Of a DNA stretch of 64,000 bases, positions 8,361 to 17,998 are shown one piece after another. The DNA is from an uncultured Armatimonadota bacterium (GTDB taxonomy: Bacteria > Armatimonadota > Fimbriimonadia > Fimbriimonadales > Fimbriimonadaceae), in the NCBI GenBank assembly GCA_903833215.1, contig CAILEM010000054.1, positions 22,885 to 86,884 of the forward strand, read 5' to 3'. The first letter of the stretch is position 1, and every line of letters starts with the position of its first letter. The position numbers and the translations under genes are program-made. The notes under the pieces are model-generated. The model had not been told where the DNA came from, searched no databases, and was given only the letters and a program-made list of their open reading frames with translations.

Positions 8361-10640
8361 CTACTTCTTCGCCGCCCCGCAAAGAACACCGTACAACGCT
8401 GCCGTCGGTGCGATGTTTTGCCAGACAGTGAATTCGCTTGCCATGGGGCTGCACTGGTTGCTGAACCATCTTTCGGCACCGGGCCAAACGTCAATCTTGG
8501 GATAGACCGACTTGTTCGCCCAGTCGTGGTCCCAGGGACCTGGACCTTGCTCTTGATCCTTGCGCCAAATACCGTACGGCACAATGCCCGGGTTCAGACC
8601 TGTCGGTCGATACCAAGAGTCCATGTGAAAGACATGGAGGGGATTGCGTTGGCCAAGTCCAGTCACCCATGTCATATTCAGCGGATTGGTCCCAAGGAAG
8701 TAGTCGGCGGTCGTAAACATCACGCTCCGCAGCCTCTCGTCTTTCGTCAGGCCGTAGGCGGCAATGATCGGCTCAATCATGGGAGTTGTCTGTTGGCCAA
8801 CGAGCATCGGCATACCGAAAGAGCCACCCCATCGCAGAGCTCGCTTATCGGCTGATGTTACGCCAAGTTCAGCGGTATGCAGAATTGCTGCCCGAAGACG
8901 CATTTCCAAGTCCGCCTTCTTTCGATGCGAGGCAGGTGCCATCAGGTAAGCAGTCGGTCCAAATAGGGTCGCATCCCACAACTCGCTGTTCGCACCGATC
9001 GTTTGGGTGTCGTGATCTAGCTGAGCTTCATACTCACTCTCTCCGGTGAGAGCAGATAATGCTCCCGCTGCGTAGATCCGTTCTTTGATCAGTTTCGGCT
9101 CGTCACCTGCCCGCGTGTTTACTTTCGCCCAGGCCCAACTCTCAATCGCCTCGCGCCGCCAATCAACGCCTTTTGGGTCTTTGGCGTGGGCAATTTCAAG
9201 GCATCGTGCAAGTTGTGCGGCCGCACCCGCGTACTGGTAAGTCGACAACGGGTCTTCACCACTTACGATCCATGTTCGATCGACGTCCTGCCAAGAACCA
9301 CGCCCCACATCGGCGGGACCGGTGTCAGACCCGAAATGATCGCCGCATGCCCGCAGCCCAATCCCGCCTGTTCCCCACTTTTTGTCCATGAGAGCATGGC
9401 GAAGGCGATAGCCGTAGCGTGGAAGCCACGCTGCCTCGTTGAGGATGTCAGGCAGGCCGTTGCTGCTCTCTGGAATATTCAGTTCGTGCGCCGCAAAGTT
9501 GGCCGGTGCCACCTGGTACGCAAGCAGTAACTCCTGCGCAATTTGGATATGCGTGTAATATCCATCCCAATCTCCTGCATCCTGATACCAACCCCACACA
9601 TCAATCGGTCCTTTGAAGCCTGCCTTAATCGCAGGCACGTCGTCTGCCGACGCCTCCCAATTCTTCCAATCAATCATCCGTGAGGACGTGTACTGCAGCT
9701 TTCCACTGAAACCGGGGGTGATTTGAGGGTTGTGGGGAGCGGGGCGTTCGAACGTCGTATATGGCTTGGTCAGAGCGATGCCACTACGGTTGTGATAGAG
9801 CCCCCGCGTCGCCGTGCGAAACGCTTCGCGATACACGTCGGAGTCGATGCGAAATGTCGTGGAACATCCCACCCCGTCGACGGCTAACCGGTAGGTTCCC
9901 GATTTTTGAAAGGTTGAAAAATCGCACTCCAGCACGTCGGTGGCCAAGAAACTCCCGTTGGGAGTCTCGTTCACGTGTTGCGTCTCGGCGTTGATTGCGT
10001 TGCTTCGAAAAGCAGTCAAACCCTTGAGTGCAATAGCCCCAGTTTTAGCATCGATCAACTTGAATGGATGACCAATCCGATCGCTGACGTTCATCCCTCC
10101 CGCATCGCCTAGCCAAGCGTATACATATCCCAACTTCTTGGGTGCCGAGGGCGCATAGCCTAAAAGGTTGACATGAACCGCCTCGGAGATTGAGTCCGAG
10201 TCGCTGTAAGTAAATCTTGCCGTCGTTGCCAGGGCACCGGGGGCATCGATCGTCACTGCTTGGCCATTTCGAAGAGGCTTACCTAAGAAAAGGTAGATCC
10301 AGTGGTCCTTAACATGATCCGGACGGTCGTTCTCAAAGTGCCCATTTGCCCACCGGTCGGCATACCAAGCGAAATCGGTTCCTTTTGACTTCCGCCCGAT
10401 TCGAACGGGATGGCCCAAACCGCCAATGGTCCACGTTTCGATGCGGGAAGCTCTGCTCACATCGAGCGGGGCGATAATGACTTTTTCGTCGGTGCGTTTA
10501 TGACCTATAGTGTGGTGCTCTACATGGCCCTCGGACAGGTGCACCTCCAAAATATCGCTACGGATTGCACGGACAGAAACAAGGTTCGGTGTTTGGTAAC
10601 TGATGCCAGTTAGGAGCAGAAGCGTAGCGACTTGAATCAT
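8361..10640 (-). CDS. secreted glycoside hydrolase family 9 (endoglucanase-like)
   Basis: 759 residues with a signal-like N-terminus (IQVATLLLLTGISY). Residues about 150-265 are the cellulase N-terminal Ig-like domain (VNLLGYAPSAPKKLGYV). The (alpha/alpha)6 catalytic domain follows: DAGDWDGYY near 354 supplies the aspartates that position and activate water, VTGLGQRNPLHVFH matches the GH9 His signature, and Glu736 in ASEFTVWQNIAPTAA fits the acid Glu of the NE-signature. The family cleaves beta-1,4-glucans by inversion. The gene starts 70 bp after ydcF on the same strand with AGGAAA before the ATG, so it may be the tail of the deoC operon. Confidence 0.85.
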   Translation of the reverse strand: MIQVATLLLLTGISYQTPNLVSVRAIRSDILEVHLSEGHVEHHTIGHKRTDEKVIIAPLDVSRASRIETWTIGGLGHPVRIGRKSKGTDFAWYADRWANGHFENDRPDHVKDHWIYLFLGKPLRNGQAVTIDAPGALATTARFTYSDSDSISEAVHVNLLGYAPSAPKKLGYVYAWLGDAGGMNVSDRIGHPFKLIDAKTGAIALKGLTAFRSNAINAETQHVNETPNGSFLATDVLECDFSTFQKSGTYRLAVDGVGCSTTFRIDSDVYREAFRTATRGLYHNRSGIALTKPYTTFERPAPHNPQITPGFSGKLQYTSSRMIDWKNWEASADDVPAIKAGFKGPIDVWGWYQDAGDWDGYYTHIQIAQELLLAYQVAPANFAAHELNIPESSNGLPDILNEAAWLPRYGYRLRHALMDKKWGTGGIGLRACGDHFGSDTGPADVGRGSWQDVDRTWIVSGEDPLSTYQYAGAAAQLARCLEIAHAKDPKGVDWRREAIESWAWAKVNTRAGDEPKLIKERIYAAGALSALTGESEYEAQLDHDTQTIGANSELWDATLFGPTAYLMAPASHRKKADLEMRLRAAILHTAELGVTSADKRALRWGGSFGMPMLVGQQTTPMIEPIIAAYGLTKDERLRSVMFTTADYFLGTNPLNMTWVTGLGQRNPLHVFHMDSWYRPTGLNPGIVPYGIWRKDQEQGPGPWDHDWANKSVYPKIDVWPGAERWFSNQCSPMASEFTVWQNIAPTAALYGVLCGAAKK

Positions 10641-10710
10641 TTTTGGTTTCCTAGGATTCGAGGCAAAAGAATGCTATTCGGTGGTGTTTTTTGGCGCTCA
10701 GAGCTCCTCC

Positions 10711-11469
10711 TTACCGTGCGGGCAGGCGGCCGACCTCCATAAACTCTCCCTTGATTCGCTGGCTGGCGATTAGGATGTCCTCGGGAATATCTACATGGTC
10801 GATGAAATTTCTCCCGTTCGGGCCATAGCCTTCAGCGTCGTCGCGCAGGCGATCGATTTCACCTACGACGAGAGAGATGAATCGGGAAAGGCTCCACATC
10901 GGGTCAGCTTCTACATTCCATTGCAGCGCCGACCCCAATTCTGGAATGAACGGCGCAAAGCTGATGAGTCGTGTACCGGGGGCATTTCGCCAGGCGCGTT
11001 CGAATGTGGCGTGGGTCCTGCGTTGCATTGTCGGGTCTTGGATGATGACGAGGGAGTTAACTCCTCCTAGTTCATCCAATGTCCGTCTTGACTCCTCCGC
11101 GTTCTCGCCGCAGTTGCGAGAGCGAGTTTCCATCAGAACGACACTGGACGGAACGCCTAAGACTTTCACCAGAAGATCGCGCATCATCTCGCTTTCGGAG
11201 CGACCTTCCGTTGCAATTCCGGACCACTGAGGGTTGGCGGAAATATGAGATCTAAGGTCTTCGGTGGAATGCCCGATCCCACCTGACACGAGAATCTTTG
11301 GTGCGATGCCATCGCACCAAGCCTGAGCAGCAACACGGACGGAAGCAATGAGGCTACTTCCAACAAGAACGATCGCATCAACCGGCGACCCCAAGGCTTG
11401 CAGATCGAGCCGCGAGATATCACGGCGCGCCAACCAATTTGATACCCGATTCAGGTCGTTATGGATCAA
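10711..11469 (-). CDS. YdcF/SanA/ElyC-family protein (DUF218)
   Basis: 252 residues. The DUF218 fold shows as DAIVLVGSSL, IAPKILVSGGIG, ESEMMRDLLVKVLGVP, METRSRNCGENAEES and VIIQDPTMQRRTHATFERAW. The ES-E and R-S-x-x-T/C-x-x-N-A elements are the family's conserved binding site. There is no membrane helix, so it resembles cytoplasmic YdcF, which binds S-adenosylmethionine in E. coli, rather than membrane-anchored SanA or ElyC. The start overlaps the isomerase stop by 4 bases (11466-11469). Its presence in a sugar-catabolic operon is unusual and the role is unknown. Confidence 0.8.
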   Translation of the reverse strand: MIHNDLNRVSNWLARRDISRLDLQALGSPVDAIVLVGSSLIASVRVAAQAWCDGIAPKILVSGGIGHSTEDLRSHISANPQWSGIATEGRSESEMMRDLLVKVLGVPSSVVLMETRSRNCGENAEESRRTLDELGGVNSLVIIQDPTMQRRTHATFERAWRNAPGTRLISFAPFIPELGSALQWNVEADPMWSLSRFISLVVGEIDRLRDDAEGYGPNGRNFIDHVDIPEDILIASQRIKGEFMEVGRLPAR

Positions 11470-12380
11470 TGGAGGTATGGCTTTAGCACGTCACGAGCGA
11501 TGAGGAAGCCACGTTTGACTTTCTCCTCGGTTCCTTCGAATGCCCGGTCTTCATGCTCGACACTCAAAACGTAGTCGTAGCCGACTTCATAGAGGGTCGA
11601 AATAAAGGCTCGCCAATCTACTTCACCGAGGCCTGGCAGTCTTGGAATTTGCCATCCCATTCCTGCCGATAGAACACCGTTACGATGCAGACCATCTCGA
11701 TCAATTTGGAGATCCTTTGCATGCACGTGAAAGATGCGATCCCGAAATTCTCGTACGACGCGAGGTGCATCGATGAACTGCCAAATCAAGTGGGAAGGAT
11801 CGAGGTTCAGGCCGAAATTCTCGTCGGGGATGATATCAAACATCCTTTCCCAAGCAACCGGGTTGATGGCGAGGTTCTCGCCACCGGGCCACTCGTCGTA
11901 AGAAAACAGCATCGGGCAGTTCTCAATTGCGATTTTGACCCCATGGTCTGCGGCAAATTTAACGATGGGAGACCAGTGAGCCCCAAACGTCTCGAAATTC
12001 TGATCGAAGTTCCTTGTCTTGTCTCGCCCTGAGAAGGTGCCCACAATCGGCACCCCTAGTTGAGCTGCCGCCACGATCACTTTTCGCAAGTGGTTTTGAA
12101 CCATCTCGCGGTGGAGGGGATCTGGGTGGAGGGGATTTGGATAGTACGCAAGCGAAGATATTTCTACTTTCGAGTCGGCAAGGATGCCACGAATTTCGTC
12201 CGCCCGTCCTGGTGAAAGAGTATCGACGTCGATATGAGTCACACCCGAATAGCGCCTCTCTGCCTTTCCAACTGGCCAACACGCTGGCTCAATCATTTCG
12301 TATCCATTCGCCGCAGACCATTGGACCAAAGCTTCCAAGGACAGTTGCGGCAACGCTGCACTCATCAATCCAAGTTTCAT
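11466..12380 (-). CDS. sugar phosphate isomerase/epimerase-like TIM barrel
   Basis: 304 residues of the xylose-isomerase-like AP endonuclease 2 superfamily. Typical elements: [17 protein letters not shown] at the first strand, [34 protein letters not shown] (metal-ligand Glu), [11 protein letters not shown] (Asp and His), [22 protein letters not shown] (final Glu). These carboxylates and histidines usually hold a divalent metal and shift carbonyl groups or epimerise sugars and inososes. It overlaps both operon neighbours by 4 bases, so translation is coupled with the dehydrogenase gene upstream and ydcF downstream. Confidence 0.85.
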   Translation of the reverse strand: MKLGLMSAALPQLSLEALVQWSAANGYEMIEPACWPVGKAERRYSGVTHIDVDTLSPGRADEIRGILADSKVEISSLAYYPNPLHPDPLHREMVQNHLRKVIVAAAQLGVPIVGTFSGRDKTRNFDQNFETFGAHWSPIVKFAADHGVKIAIENCPMLFSYDEWPGGENLAINPVAWERMFDIIPDENFGLNLDPSHLIWQFIDAPRVVREFRDRIFHVHAKDLQIDRDGLHRNGVLSAGMGWQIPRLPGLGEVDWRAFISTLYEVGYDYVLSVEHEDRAFEGTEEKVKRGFLIARDVLKPYLH

Positions 12381-13537
12381 TGTTCATTCACCTCGTTGTA
12401 TGGAATCGCAACCCAACGGTCAGACTTCGCGCTTTCGAAGATTGCCTCTCCGAGCACCACCTCCGTGTGACCGTCCTCAAAATTCGGATAGCGCCGCGTA
12501 GCATTTGGATCGATAATCGCGGCATACACATCTCGATAGAGCTGTTTGAATGTATCTGGGAATCCTTCGGCATGTCCCCCAGGGTAAGAAGCAATTCGGG
12601 CTGCATGCGGATCCATCAGGCCGGGATCTTTGATCAGGCATTCATTGGGTTGATATCTATGACCAATCCATAGTTCGTTGGGACGCTCCGAATCCCAAGC
12701 GAGCGATTGAGAGGCGCCGTTGATTTCGCACTCAAGTCGGTTTTTTCTACCTGCACTCACTTGAGACACCGTTAGCGATCCGCGTGCACCACCGGCAAAC
12801 CGTAGGAGGATCGAGGCAAAGTCCTCCGTCGCAATTTGCACGTTGGTCGTTTCAACGGCAGAAGAGCCTCCGGTAAAAGTCTCAACGGAGCCTGACGGCT
12901 TTTGTCGAATCGGATGAACGGTTTGAAAGTCCGCCATGACCGCTTCCACCCGAAGTCCCGTTATAAATGAAATGGTGTCGAGCCAGTGGGAACCAATGTC
13001 CGCGACAGCACGCATCGGCCCACTGTATTCCGTTTCAAGGCGCCAATTCCAGTCCGTGGGAAGCAGGAGCCAATCTTGTAGATAGCTGCCATGAACTGCA
13101 GTGAGAGAACCTACCGATCCATTCTGCACACGCGCCCGTGCCTCATGAACCAAAGGATAGTAACGGACATTGAAGTTGATGGCGGCGACGAGTCCGGTCG
13201 AATCAGCCAATCCGACAAGTTTTCTTGTCTCTTCCGAGTTCATCGCCAGAGGTTTTTCGCAGACGACATGCTTACCTGCCTGGAGCGCTGCGTTCGTCTG
13301 AGGATAGTGCAGGAAGTTAGGTGACGTGATGTGAACGATGTCAATGCTATCGTCGGCCAGAAGCTCTTCAAAATCACGATAAATACGCTCCACACCGAGA
13401 AGCTGGGCCTTCTTTTCCGCGCGATCTTGAGAAGACCCCACGATGCCACCGACCTGAACGCCTATTCGTCGCAGCGCTTCAATGTGAACTGGGCCGATGA
13501 ACCCAGTTCCCACAACAGCAGCACGTACGACCGACAT
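12377..13537 (-). CDS. Gfo/Idh/MocA-family NAD(P)-dependent oxidoreductase
   Basis: 386 residues. An N-terminal Rossmann fold ([18 protein letters not shown]) is followed by [13 protein letters not shown] and the family signature [12 protein letters not shown] with the catalytic Lys. The C-terminal substrate domain has [17 protein letters not shown], where the Asp and His are the usual catalytic pair. No signal peptide, so cytoplasmic. The family oxidises sugar or inositol hydroxyls. The start codon abuts the deoC stop and the end overlaps the isomerase start, a typical dehydrogenase plus isomerase pairing for an unusual sugar or cyclitol. Confidence 0.9.
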   Translation of the reverse strand: MSVVRAAVVGTGFIGPVHIEALRRIGVQVGGIVGSSQDRAEKKAQLLGVERIYRDFEELLADDSIDIVHITSPNFLHYPQTNAALQAGKHVVCEKPLAMNSEETRKLVGLADSTGLVAAINFNVRYYPLVHEARARVQNGSVGSLTAVHGSYLQDWLLLPTDWNWRLETEYSGPMRAVADIGSHWLDTISFITGLRVEAVMADFQTVHPIRQKPSGSVETFTGGSSAVETTNVQIATEDFASILLRFAGGARGSLTVSQVSAGRKNRLECEINGASQSLAWDSERPNELWIGHRYQPNECLIKDPGLMDPHAARIASYPGGHAEGFPDTFKQLYRDVYAAIIDPNATRRYPNFEDGHTEVVLGEAIFESAKSDRWVAIPYNEVNEQ

Positions 13538-14274
13538 CAGTAGCCGCTTTCCTTGCCTGCGCTACTTGGGACAGCATCTATATTGTCAAAGGCATCAAGC
13601 ATTGCTGCCGTTGCCGTGGCGCCCACCCTTGTGGCCCCTGCGCCGATTACCTCCAGGAGGGCTTCGAGCGTACGAATGCCATGGGCTGCCTTGACTTGGA
13701 TGGAAGGTCCAACTGTGGCCCTCATAAGAAGTAGATCATCTATCGTGGCGCCGGTCGGTGCAAATCCCGTGGAGGTCTTCACAAAGTTTCCACCGGCGGA
13801 TTCGACAGCCTTGTATGCGGCAACCTTCTGGTCATGATCCAGGTAGGCGTTTTCGAGGATGACCTTTACGAGTGCACCGTTCGCAGCTAAGACGACCTGG
13901 CGAATCTCGTCTTGAACGTAGTCGATATCCCCCGACCGAAGTTTGCCTATATTGATCACCATATCGATTTCGGTTGCCCCGTTCGCAACCGCTTCGGTCG
14001 TTTCAAATACTTTCGTCGCGGTGGTTGAGCTTCCATGAGGAAAGCTAACGACAGTTCCCACCGCAACATCTGTATCGACCAAAAGGGTTCTGGCGAGAGA
14101 CACGTGATACGGCTTCACACAAACGGAGGCGACACCGTATCGTTTGGCGAGTTCGCACCCTTTGACGACATCTTCATCCGTTAGCTGCGGTTGCAACAGG
14201 GAGTGATCGATCGTCTTGGCTAGTTGAGCCTTTGTAATCGTCTTTGGATCGAGTCGAAATGGTTGAGAAGACAT
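13537..14274 (-). CDS. deoC: deoxyribose-phosphate aldolase
   Basis: 245 residues, close to the usual length. DeoC landmarks: [10 protein letters not shown] at the start, [21 protein letters not shown] with the proton-relay Asp104, FVKTSTGF with the Schiff-base Lys166, and VKAAHGIR with Lys195. One Gly of the usual VKASGGIR is His here. The enzyme reversibly splits 2-deoxyribose 5-phosphate to glyceraldehyde 3-phosphate and acetaldehyde. In Gfo/Idh operons of this kind the natural substrate may be another deoxy sugar phosphate; this is inference. It lies 9 bp after the GntR gene. Confidence 0.92.
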   Translation of the reverse strand: MSSQPFRLDPKTITKAQLAKTIDHSLLQPQLTDEDVVKGCELAKRYGVASVCVKPYHVSLARTLLVDTDVAVGTVVSFPHGSSTTATKVFETTEAVANGATEIDMVINIGKLRSGDIDYVQDEIRQVVLAANGALVKVILENAYLDHDQKVAAYKAVESAGGNFVKTSTGFAPTGATIDDLLLMRATVGPSIQVKAAHGIRTLEALLEVIGAGATRVGATATAAMLDAFDNIDAVPSSAGKESGY

Positions 14275-14283
14275 AGTTCACCT

Positions 14284-15075
14284 TTAGTCGGGGTCAGATT
14301 CGGATCGAACTCTCAATCCGGTGGATTCGGCAAGAAGCACACTGTACGAGCACAACTCTGGTCGTACGAAACGCATTGTTCGTTCTAGCGGAACGCGGTG
14401 ACGAGTAACGCTGATTCGCGTACTTGCCAATAACGCCGCCGCGATTGGCACATCTAGTTGTCGCGCCAGCTTTCGATCGGCATTGATTGCAAAAATGGAC
14501 TCCTCGCCGAACTCCGGATGTAACCGATAGCGGTCGCGCATAAGTGCGTACAAAGACCCTGTCAGTATCTCTTTATCCAGGTCTGCAAACAGCTTTACGT
14601 CCAAGTAAGCCGTTTCAACTATCGCCGGGATCTCATCTATGTTTCGAATTCGTTCCAGAGCCCAAACTTCGCCACCCTTCCTAATTTGAAGCGCGGCACT
14701 CGTCGCTACGTCGGCAGCTTCTCGATCGAGACGAACGACCATAGTGGATGCCCTACGCCCCTTACTCGTTACTGCCTCCGTGAACCCTTGGACTCGGTTT
14801 AGCCCTGTTGCAACGTGTGGCTTCGCGGTAAAGGTGCCATGTCCCCGCTTTGAGACAAGAACTCCATCGCCAGATAATAGGTTCATCGCTTTGCGAACTG
14901 TCTCGCGACTCACACTGGCGAGGGCCGCGCACTCGGTTTCACTTGGTAACATCGTGCCAGCCGGGAGGGAAGCCGCCGCATCGTGAATCCTCTTCTTCAG
15001 ACGCACGTACCGTGGTTGAGTTGGGGACTCATCCTCAAGATTGAGGAGCTCTGGCCAGTTCACGTCAATCGACAT
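14284..15075 (-). CDS. GntR-family regulator, HutC subfamily (UTRA domain)
   Basis: 263 residues from ATG at 15075. The frame is open to 15156, but that extension would translate the palindromic operators, so the shorter start is preferred. The winged helix at about 15-85 shows AGTMLPSETECAALASVSRETVRKA-type HTH (in pieces: LPSETECAALA, SRETVRKAMNLL, DGVLVSKRGHGTF). The UTRA effector domain follows (ALERIRNIDEIPAIVETAYLD, LYALMRDRYRL, ERTMRFVRPE). HutC proteins usually bind a sugar or amino-acid metabolite and derepress their own operon. It is first gene of the deoC operon and almost certainly its regulator. Confidence 0.85.
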   Translation of the reverse strand: MSIDVNWPELLNLEDESPTQPRYVRLKKRIHDAAASLPAGTMLPSETECAALASVSRETVRKAMNLLSGDGVLVSKRGHGTFTAKPHVATGLNRVQGFTEAVTSKGRRASTMVVRLDREAADVATSAALQIRKGGEVWALERIRNIDEIPAIVETAYLDVKLFADLDKEILTGSLYALMRDRYRLHPEFGEESIFAINADRKLARQLDVPIAAALLASTRISVTRHRVPLERTMRFVRPELCSYSVLLAESTGLRVRSESDPD

Positions 15076-15078
15076 CAG

Positions 15079-15122
15079 ATGTATGGACAATATAGAATAT
15101 ATCTTCACATTTGTCCAGACAT
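15079..15122. promoter_or_regulatory. paired HutC/GntR-type operators at the deoC operon promoter
   Basis: ATGTATGGACAA (15079-15090) and TTGTCCAGACAT (15111-15122) are inverted copies matching at 11 of 12 positions, 20 bases apart. Each contains GT-N-TG-G-AC, close to the HutC consensus GT-N-TA-N-AC. The AT-rich centre can supply a minus-strand -10 (TATATT). The arrangement predicts autoregulation by the GntR protein encoded just downstream. Confidence 0.55.
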
Positions 15123-15198
15123 TTAAATCAACTCGTTTCTGGCCCAAATGCGACAATTTGTGACGTGATAAGGATTTCGGCCTAGTGGCCTGCGGATC

Positions 15199-15228
15199 TT
15201 AACCTAGAATCACCATTCTGCTTATAAT
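15199..15228 (+). promoter_or_regulatory. promoter of first Ig-repeat/propeller gene, very short leader
   Basis: TATAAT at 15223-15228 with a weak TTAACC at 15199-15204 (18-base spacer). The ATG at 15241 is only 12 bases past the -10, leaving a leader of about 5 bases and no room for a Shine-Dalgarno. The paralogue downstream has the same -10 to ATG spacing. Confidence 0.45.
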
Positions 15229-15240
15229 CACTCATCTTCT

Positions 15241-17754
15241 ATGGTGAACAACAAACTGATTCGAATTTGCTTGGTCTGTCTGACACTGCTGTTAGGCACG
15301 CTGAGCTTTGGCCAATCTCTCTCCTCGGTAACGCTTAATCCAAGTACGGTGACGGCGGGAACTCCTTCAACAGCAACAGTGAATCTCACGGCTCCTGCAG
15401 CCAGTGACGTGACGGTCTTTCTCTCGAGTGCCATCAGTCAATTCACTGTCCCCGCGAGCGTGACGGTTCCCTCAGGATCTACTTCTGCCACTTTTTCGGT
15501 TGCAACGGCACCAGGCGGAACCTACTCGGGAAGCGTCTACGCTACTGTCCCACATTCATCGGCGAGTGCAATCTTAAATGTCGTCGAAGAATCACTGGTG
15601 AGCGTGACTGTCACCCCCAATCCAGTTACAGCTGGCACAACCGCGACAGGGACAGTCACGCTCGGAACAGCGCCCACTGGAAACTTTTCGGTCAGCCTGG
15701 CCAGTTCAATAAGCCAATTGACGGTCCCGGCAACCGTGACGGTTGCGGCTGGATCGACAACTGGAACGTTTTCCGTTCAAACGGCACCTGGCGGCACCTA
15801 CTCCGGCAGCGTCTATGCGAACATTGCGCATGTTGGTGTAAGCACTGTTGTGAACGTCACCCAGGAATCGCTGGTAAGCCTATCGTTTGCTCCGAGCACC
15901 GTTACAGCAGGTACAAGCACGATCGGCACAGTCACACTTGGTTCGGCGCCGACTGCTGATTTTACGGTTAGCCTCGCAAGTTCAATCAGCCAGATCACCG
16001 TTCCAGCAACGGTCGTCGTCCCCTCTGGTTCGACGACGGGAACGTTCACTGTCTCAACCGCAGGTGGCGGAACTTACTCTGGGAGCGTCTATGCCTCGAT
16101 CCCTCATGTTGGCATTAGCGCAGTATTGAATGTTCAGCTTGACCCACTCGTAAGTCTGACGTTATCACCCTCTACCGTAACGGCCAGCGGCACTTCAACC
16201 GGAACAGTCACCCTATCGGCTCCAACAACCGGCGACTTCACTGTCAACCTGTCCACTTCCATCAGCCAGTTAACTGTCCCTGCAACGGTGGTTGTCCCGG
16301 CTGGATCCAACACGGGAACTTTCACCGTGTCAACTGCACCTGGGGGAACATACTCCGGTAGCGTGTACGCCAGAATCCCTCACCAGAGTGTGAGCGCTGT
16401 TCTGAGTGTTGTCGAAGAATCTCTGGCAAGTCTCACCCTTTCACCAAGCACCGTGACGGCAGGTGGGTCCACAATCGCATTCGTGACTCTGGGTACAGCA
16501 CCCACGAGTGATTTCACCATCAACCTTTCTAGTTCACTCAGTCGCATCACGGTGCCTTCAACCGTAACGGTTTATGCGGGCACCAAGACTGCAGCATTCC
16601 CTGTGCAAACGTCTGGCGTCGGCCCATACTCGGGCAGCATCTATGCCAATATCCCTCACCACGGGATAAGCGCTGTTTTGACGACAACTGCAGGCGGAGC
16701 TGGATCCTGGTCGACGTTCGGAGGCAACAACCGGCGTACTGGCCTTGCGACAGCGGGCGGAGCCACCGGCACAATCAAGCTGACCAATCATTTCGGAGAC
16801 AACTTCGGCAATTCCGCTGTCTTTGACGCGGCCGGAAATGTAGTAATTGCTAGTGGAAACGGAAATATCTATTCGTTAGACAACGTCTATGGTAAGCCAA
16901 GTTGGTTCAGCCATAAGTTCGACTATTTCCAAGGTTCTGCTGCGATTGACCAGCGCGGAAATGTAATCGCTTGCGGCGGATCCGGACTCGTCTATTCCCT
17001 CAACGGAGCCAACGGTCATGACAACTGGTTTGTATCGCCAGGTGACAATTTCCAAGGATCTCCTGCCGTCGACAAGAACGGCAACATCGTTGTCGCGGGC
17101 GAAAGCGGAAACATCTTCCTGCTAAGCAAAGTTGACGGACATACCATGTGGTTTGCTTCTGCGGCGTTCGAAAACTTCTATGGCTCGCCAGCAATCGACA
17201 CCAACGGCAACATCGTACTGCTTGGTGCCAACGGTTACGTGTATTCCTACAACGGCGGGACTGGCCACCTCAACTGGAGAAACAACATTCACCAGTACCT
17301 TGGTGGATCCGTTGCGATTGATCCGACGAACAATATCATCGTCTGCGACCAAGGCGGCGATGTCCTTTCCATCAATGGTGCCAGTGGAATTATCAACTGG
17401 CAAGTCTCTCCTGGCGATATCTTCCTAGGGTCACCTGCCATCGATGCAAGTGGAAACGTGATCGTTGTCGGCATTGGTGGCAATATCTATTCGCTGAGTG
17501 GCGTTAACGGAAGCACAATCTGGTCAGTGTCGAAGAGCACGAGTTTCGTGACTTCTGCCGCTATCGACTCTCTTGGTAATGTGATTGCCTGCGGTAAGAG
17601 CGGCATCCTCTACTCCCTCAATGGTTCCACTGGAGCGACAAACTGGTCGCTGCCGATTAGCGACACCCTGCAAGGGGTGGCTTCTCCATCGATCGACGCC
17701 CTCGGCCACATTTACATCCTCGGAGCCAATGGCTTCGTGTTCTTCATTCAGTAG
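15241..17754 (+). CDS. secreted protein with five Ig-like repeats and a PQQ-like beta-propeller
   Basis: 837 residues. Signal peptide MVNNKLIRICLVCLTLLLG to about residue 25 (FGQ). Five repeats of about 84 residues follow (to about 480), each running from LSPSTVTAG through TGTVTL, SSISQITVPATV, V-P-A-G-S-T-TGTF and GGTYSGSVYASIPH to a short V-E-ES linker. They resemble Ig-like surface repeats. After VTTAGGAGSW and FGGNNRRTGLA, the C-terminal half is a propeller of PQQ-like blades (GSPAVDKNGNIVVAG, GNIYSL, INGASGIINW). The architecture suits a stalk with a binding head. The gene is followed by twin hairpins and a tandem paralogue. Confidence 0.82.
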   Translation: MVNNKLIRICLVCLTLLLGTLSFGQSLSSVTLNPSTVTAGTPSTATVNLTAPAASDVTVFLSSAISQFTVPASVTVPSGSTSATFSVATAPGGTYSGSVYATVPHSSASAILNVVEESLVSVTVTPNPVTAGTTATGTVTLGTAPTGNFSVSLASSISQLTVPATVTVAAGSTTGTFSVQTAPGGTYSGSVYANIAHVGVSTVVNVTQESLVSLSFAPSTVTAGTSTIGTVTLGSAPTADFTVSLASSISQITVPATVVVPSGSTTGTFTVSTAGGGTYSGSVYASIPHVGISAVLNVQLDPLVSLTLSPSTVTASGTSTGTVTLSAPTTGDFTVNLSTSISQLTVPATVVVPAGSNTGTFTVSTAPGGTYSGSVYARIPHQSVSAVLSVVEESLASLTLSPSTVTAGGSTIAFVTLGTAPTSDFTINLSSSLSRITVPSTVTVYAGTKTAAFPVQTSGVGPYSGSIYANIPHHGISAVLTTTAGGAGSWSTFGGNNRRTGLATAGGATGTIKLTNHFGDNFGNSAVFDAAGNVVIASGNGNIYSLDNVYGKPSWFSHKFDYFQGSAAIDQRGNVIACGGSGLVYSLNGANGHDNWFVSPGDNFQGSPAVDKNGNIVVAGESGNIFLLSKVDGHTMWFASAAFENFYGSPAIDTNGNIVLLGANGYVYSYNGGTGHLNWRNNIHQYLGGSVAIDPTNNIIVCDQGGDVLSINGASGIINWQVSPGDIFLGSPAIDASGNVIVVGIGGNIYSLSGVNGSTIWSVSKSTSFVTSAAIDSLGNVIACGKSGILYSLNGSTGATNWSLPISDTLQGVASPSIDALGHIYILGANGFVFFIQ

Positions 17755-17756
17755 CG

Positions 17757-17820
17757 TTCGGATCTAACCGAAACAAGATCCCAAGAGGGCTCAGACTGTT
17801 CGCAGTCTGGGCCCTCTTGG
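17757..17820 (+). terminator. double hairpin terminator region with UUCG tetraloop
   Basis: A small stem TTCGG-ATCTAA-CCGAA (17757-17772) begins just after the stop. A long stem follows at 17781-17820: 18 base pairs including one G-U, closed by a TTCG tetraloop. The core CAGACTG-TTCG-CAGTCTG is repeated after the paralogous gene. No T-run follows. Confidence 0.65.
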
Positions 17821-17980
17821 CATTCCCAACTCGTAAAACCGGACGGTAGGAGCCAACGCAGATAGCTAATGACACGATCGCTTTATCAATAACATGCGAT
17901 CTGAATCGGTACATATTGTCAACAAATCCGCGTTTAATTGCTTTTTTATATATTCTTGCGCATGTTGTCATATTTTTGGC

Positions 17981-17986
17981 CATAAT
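17981..17986 (+). promoter_or_regulatory. -10 element of second Ig-repeat/propeller gene
   Basis: CATAAT at 17981-17986 is 12 bases before the ATG at 17999, the same distance as at 15223. The 13 bases CTTCTATGGTGAA around the start are identical in both genes. The best -35 candidate, TTGCGC at 17956, has a 19-base spacer. Confidence 0.35.
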
Positions 17987-17998
17987 GCCTCACCTTCT

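Noticed and set aside
15813..16325. Long minus-strand frames inside the Ig-repeat region
   Set aside because: They are repetitive Val/Thr shadows of the repeats and recur in register in both paralogues.
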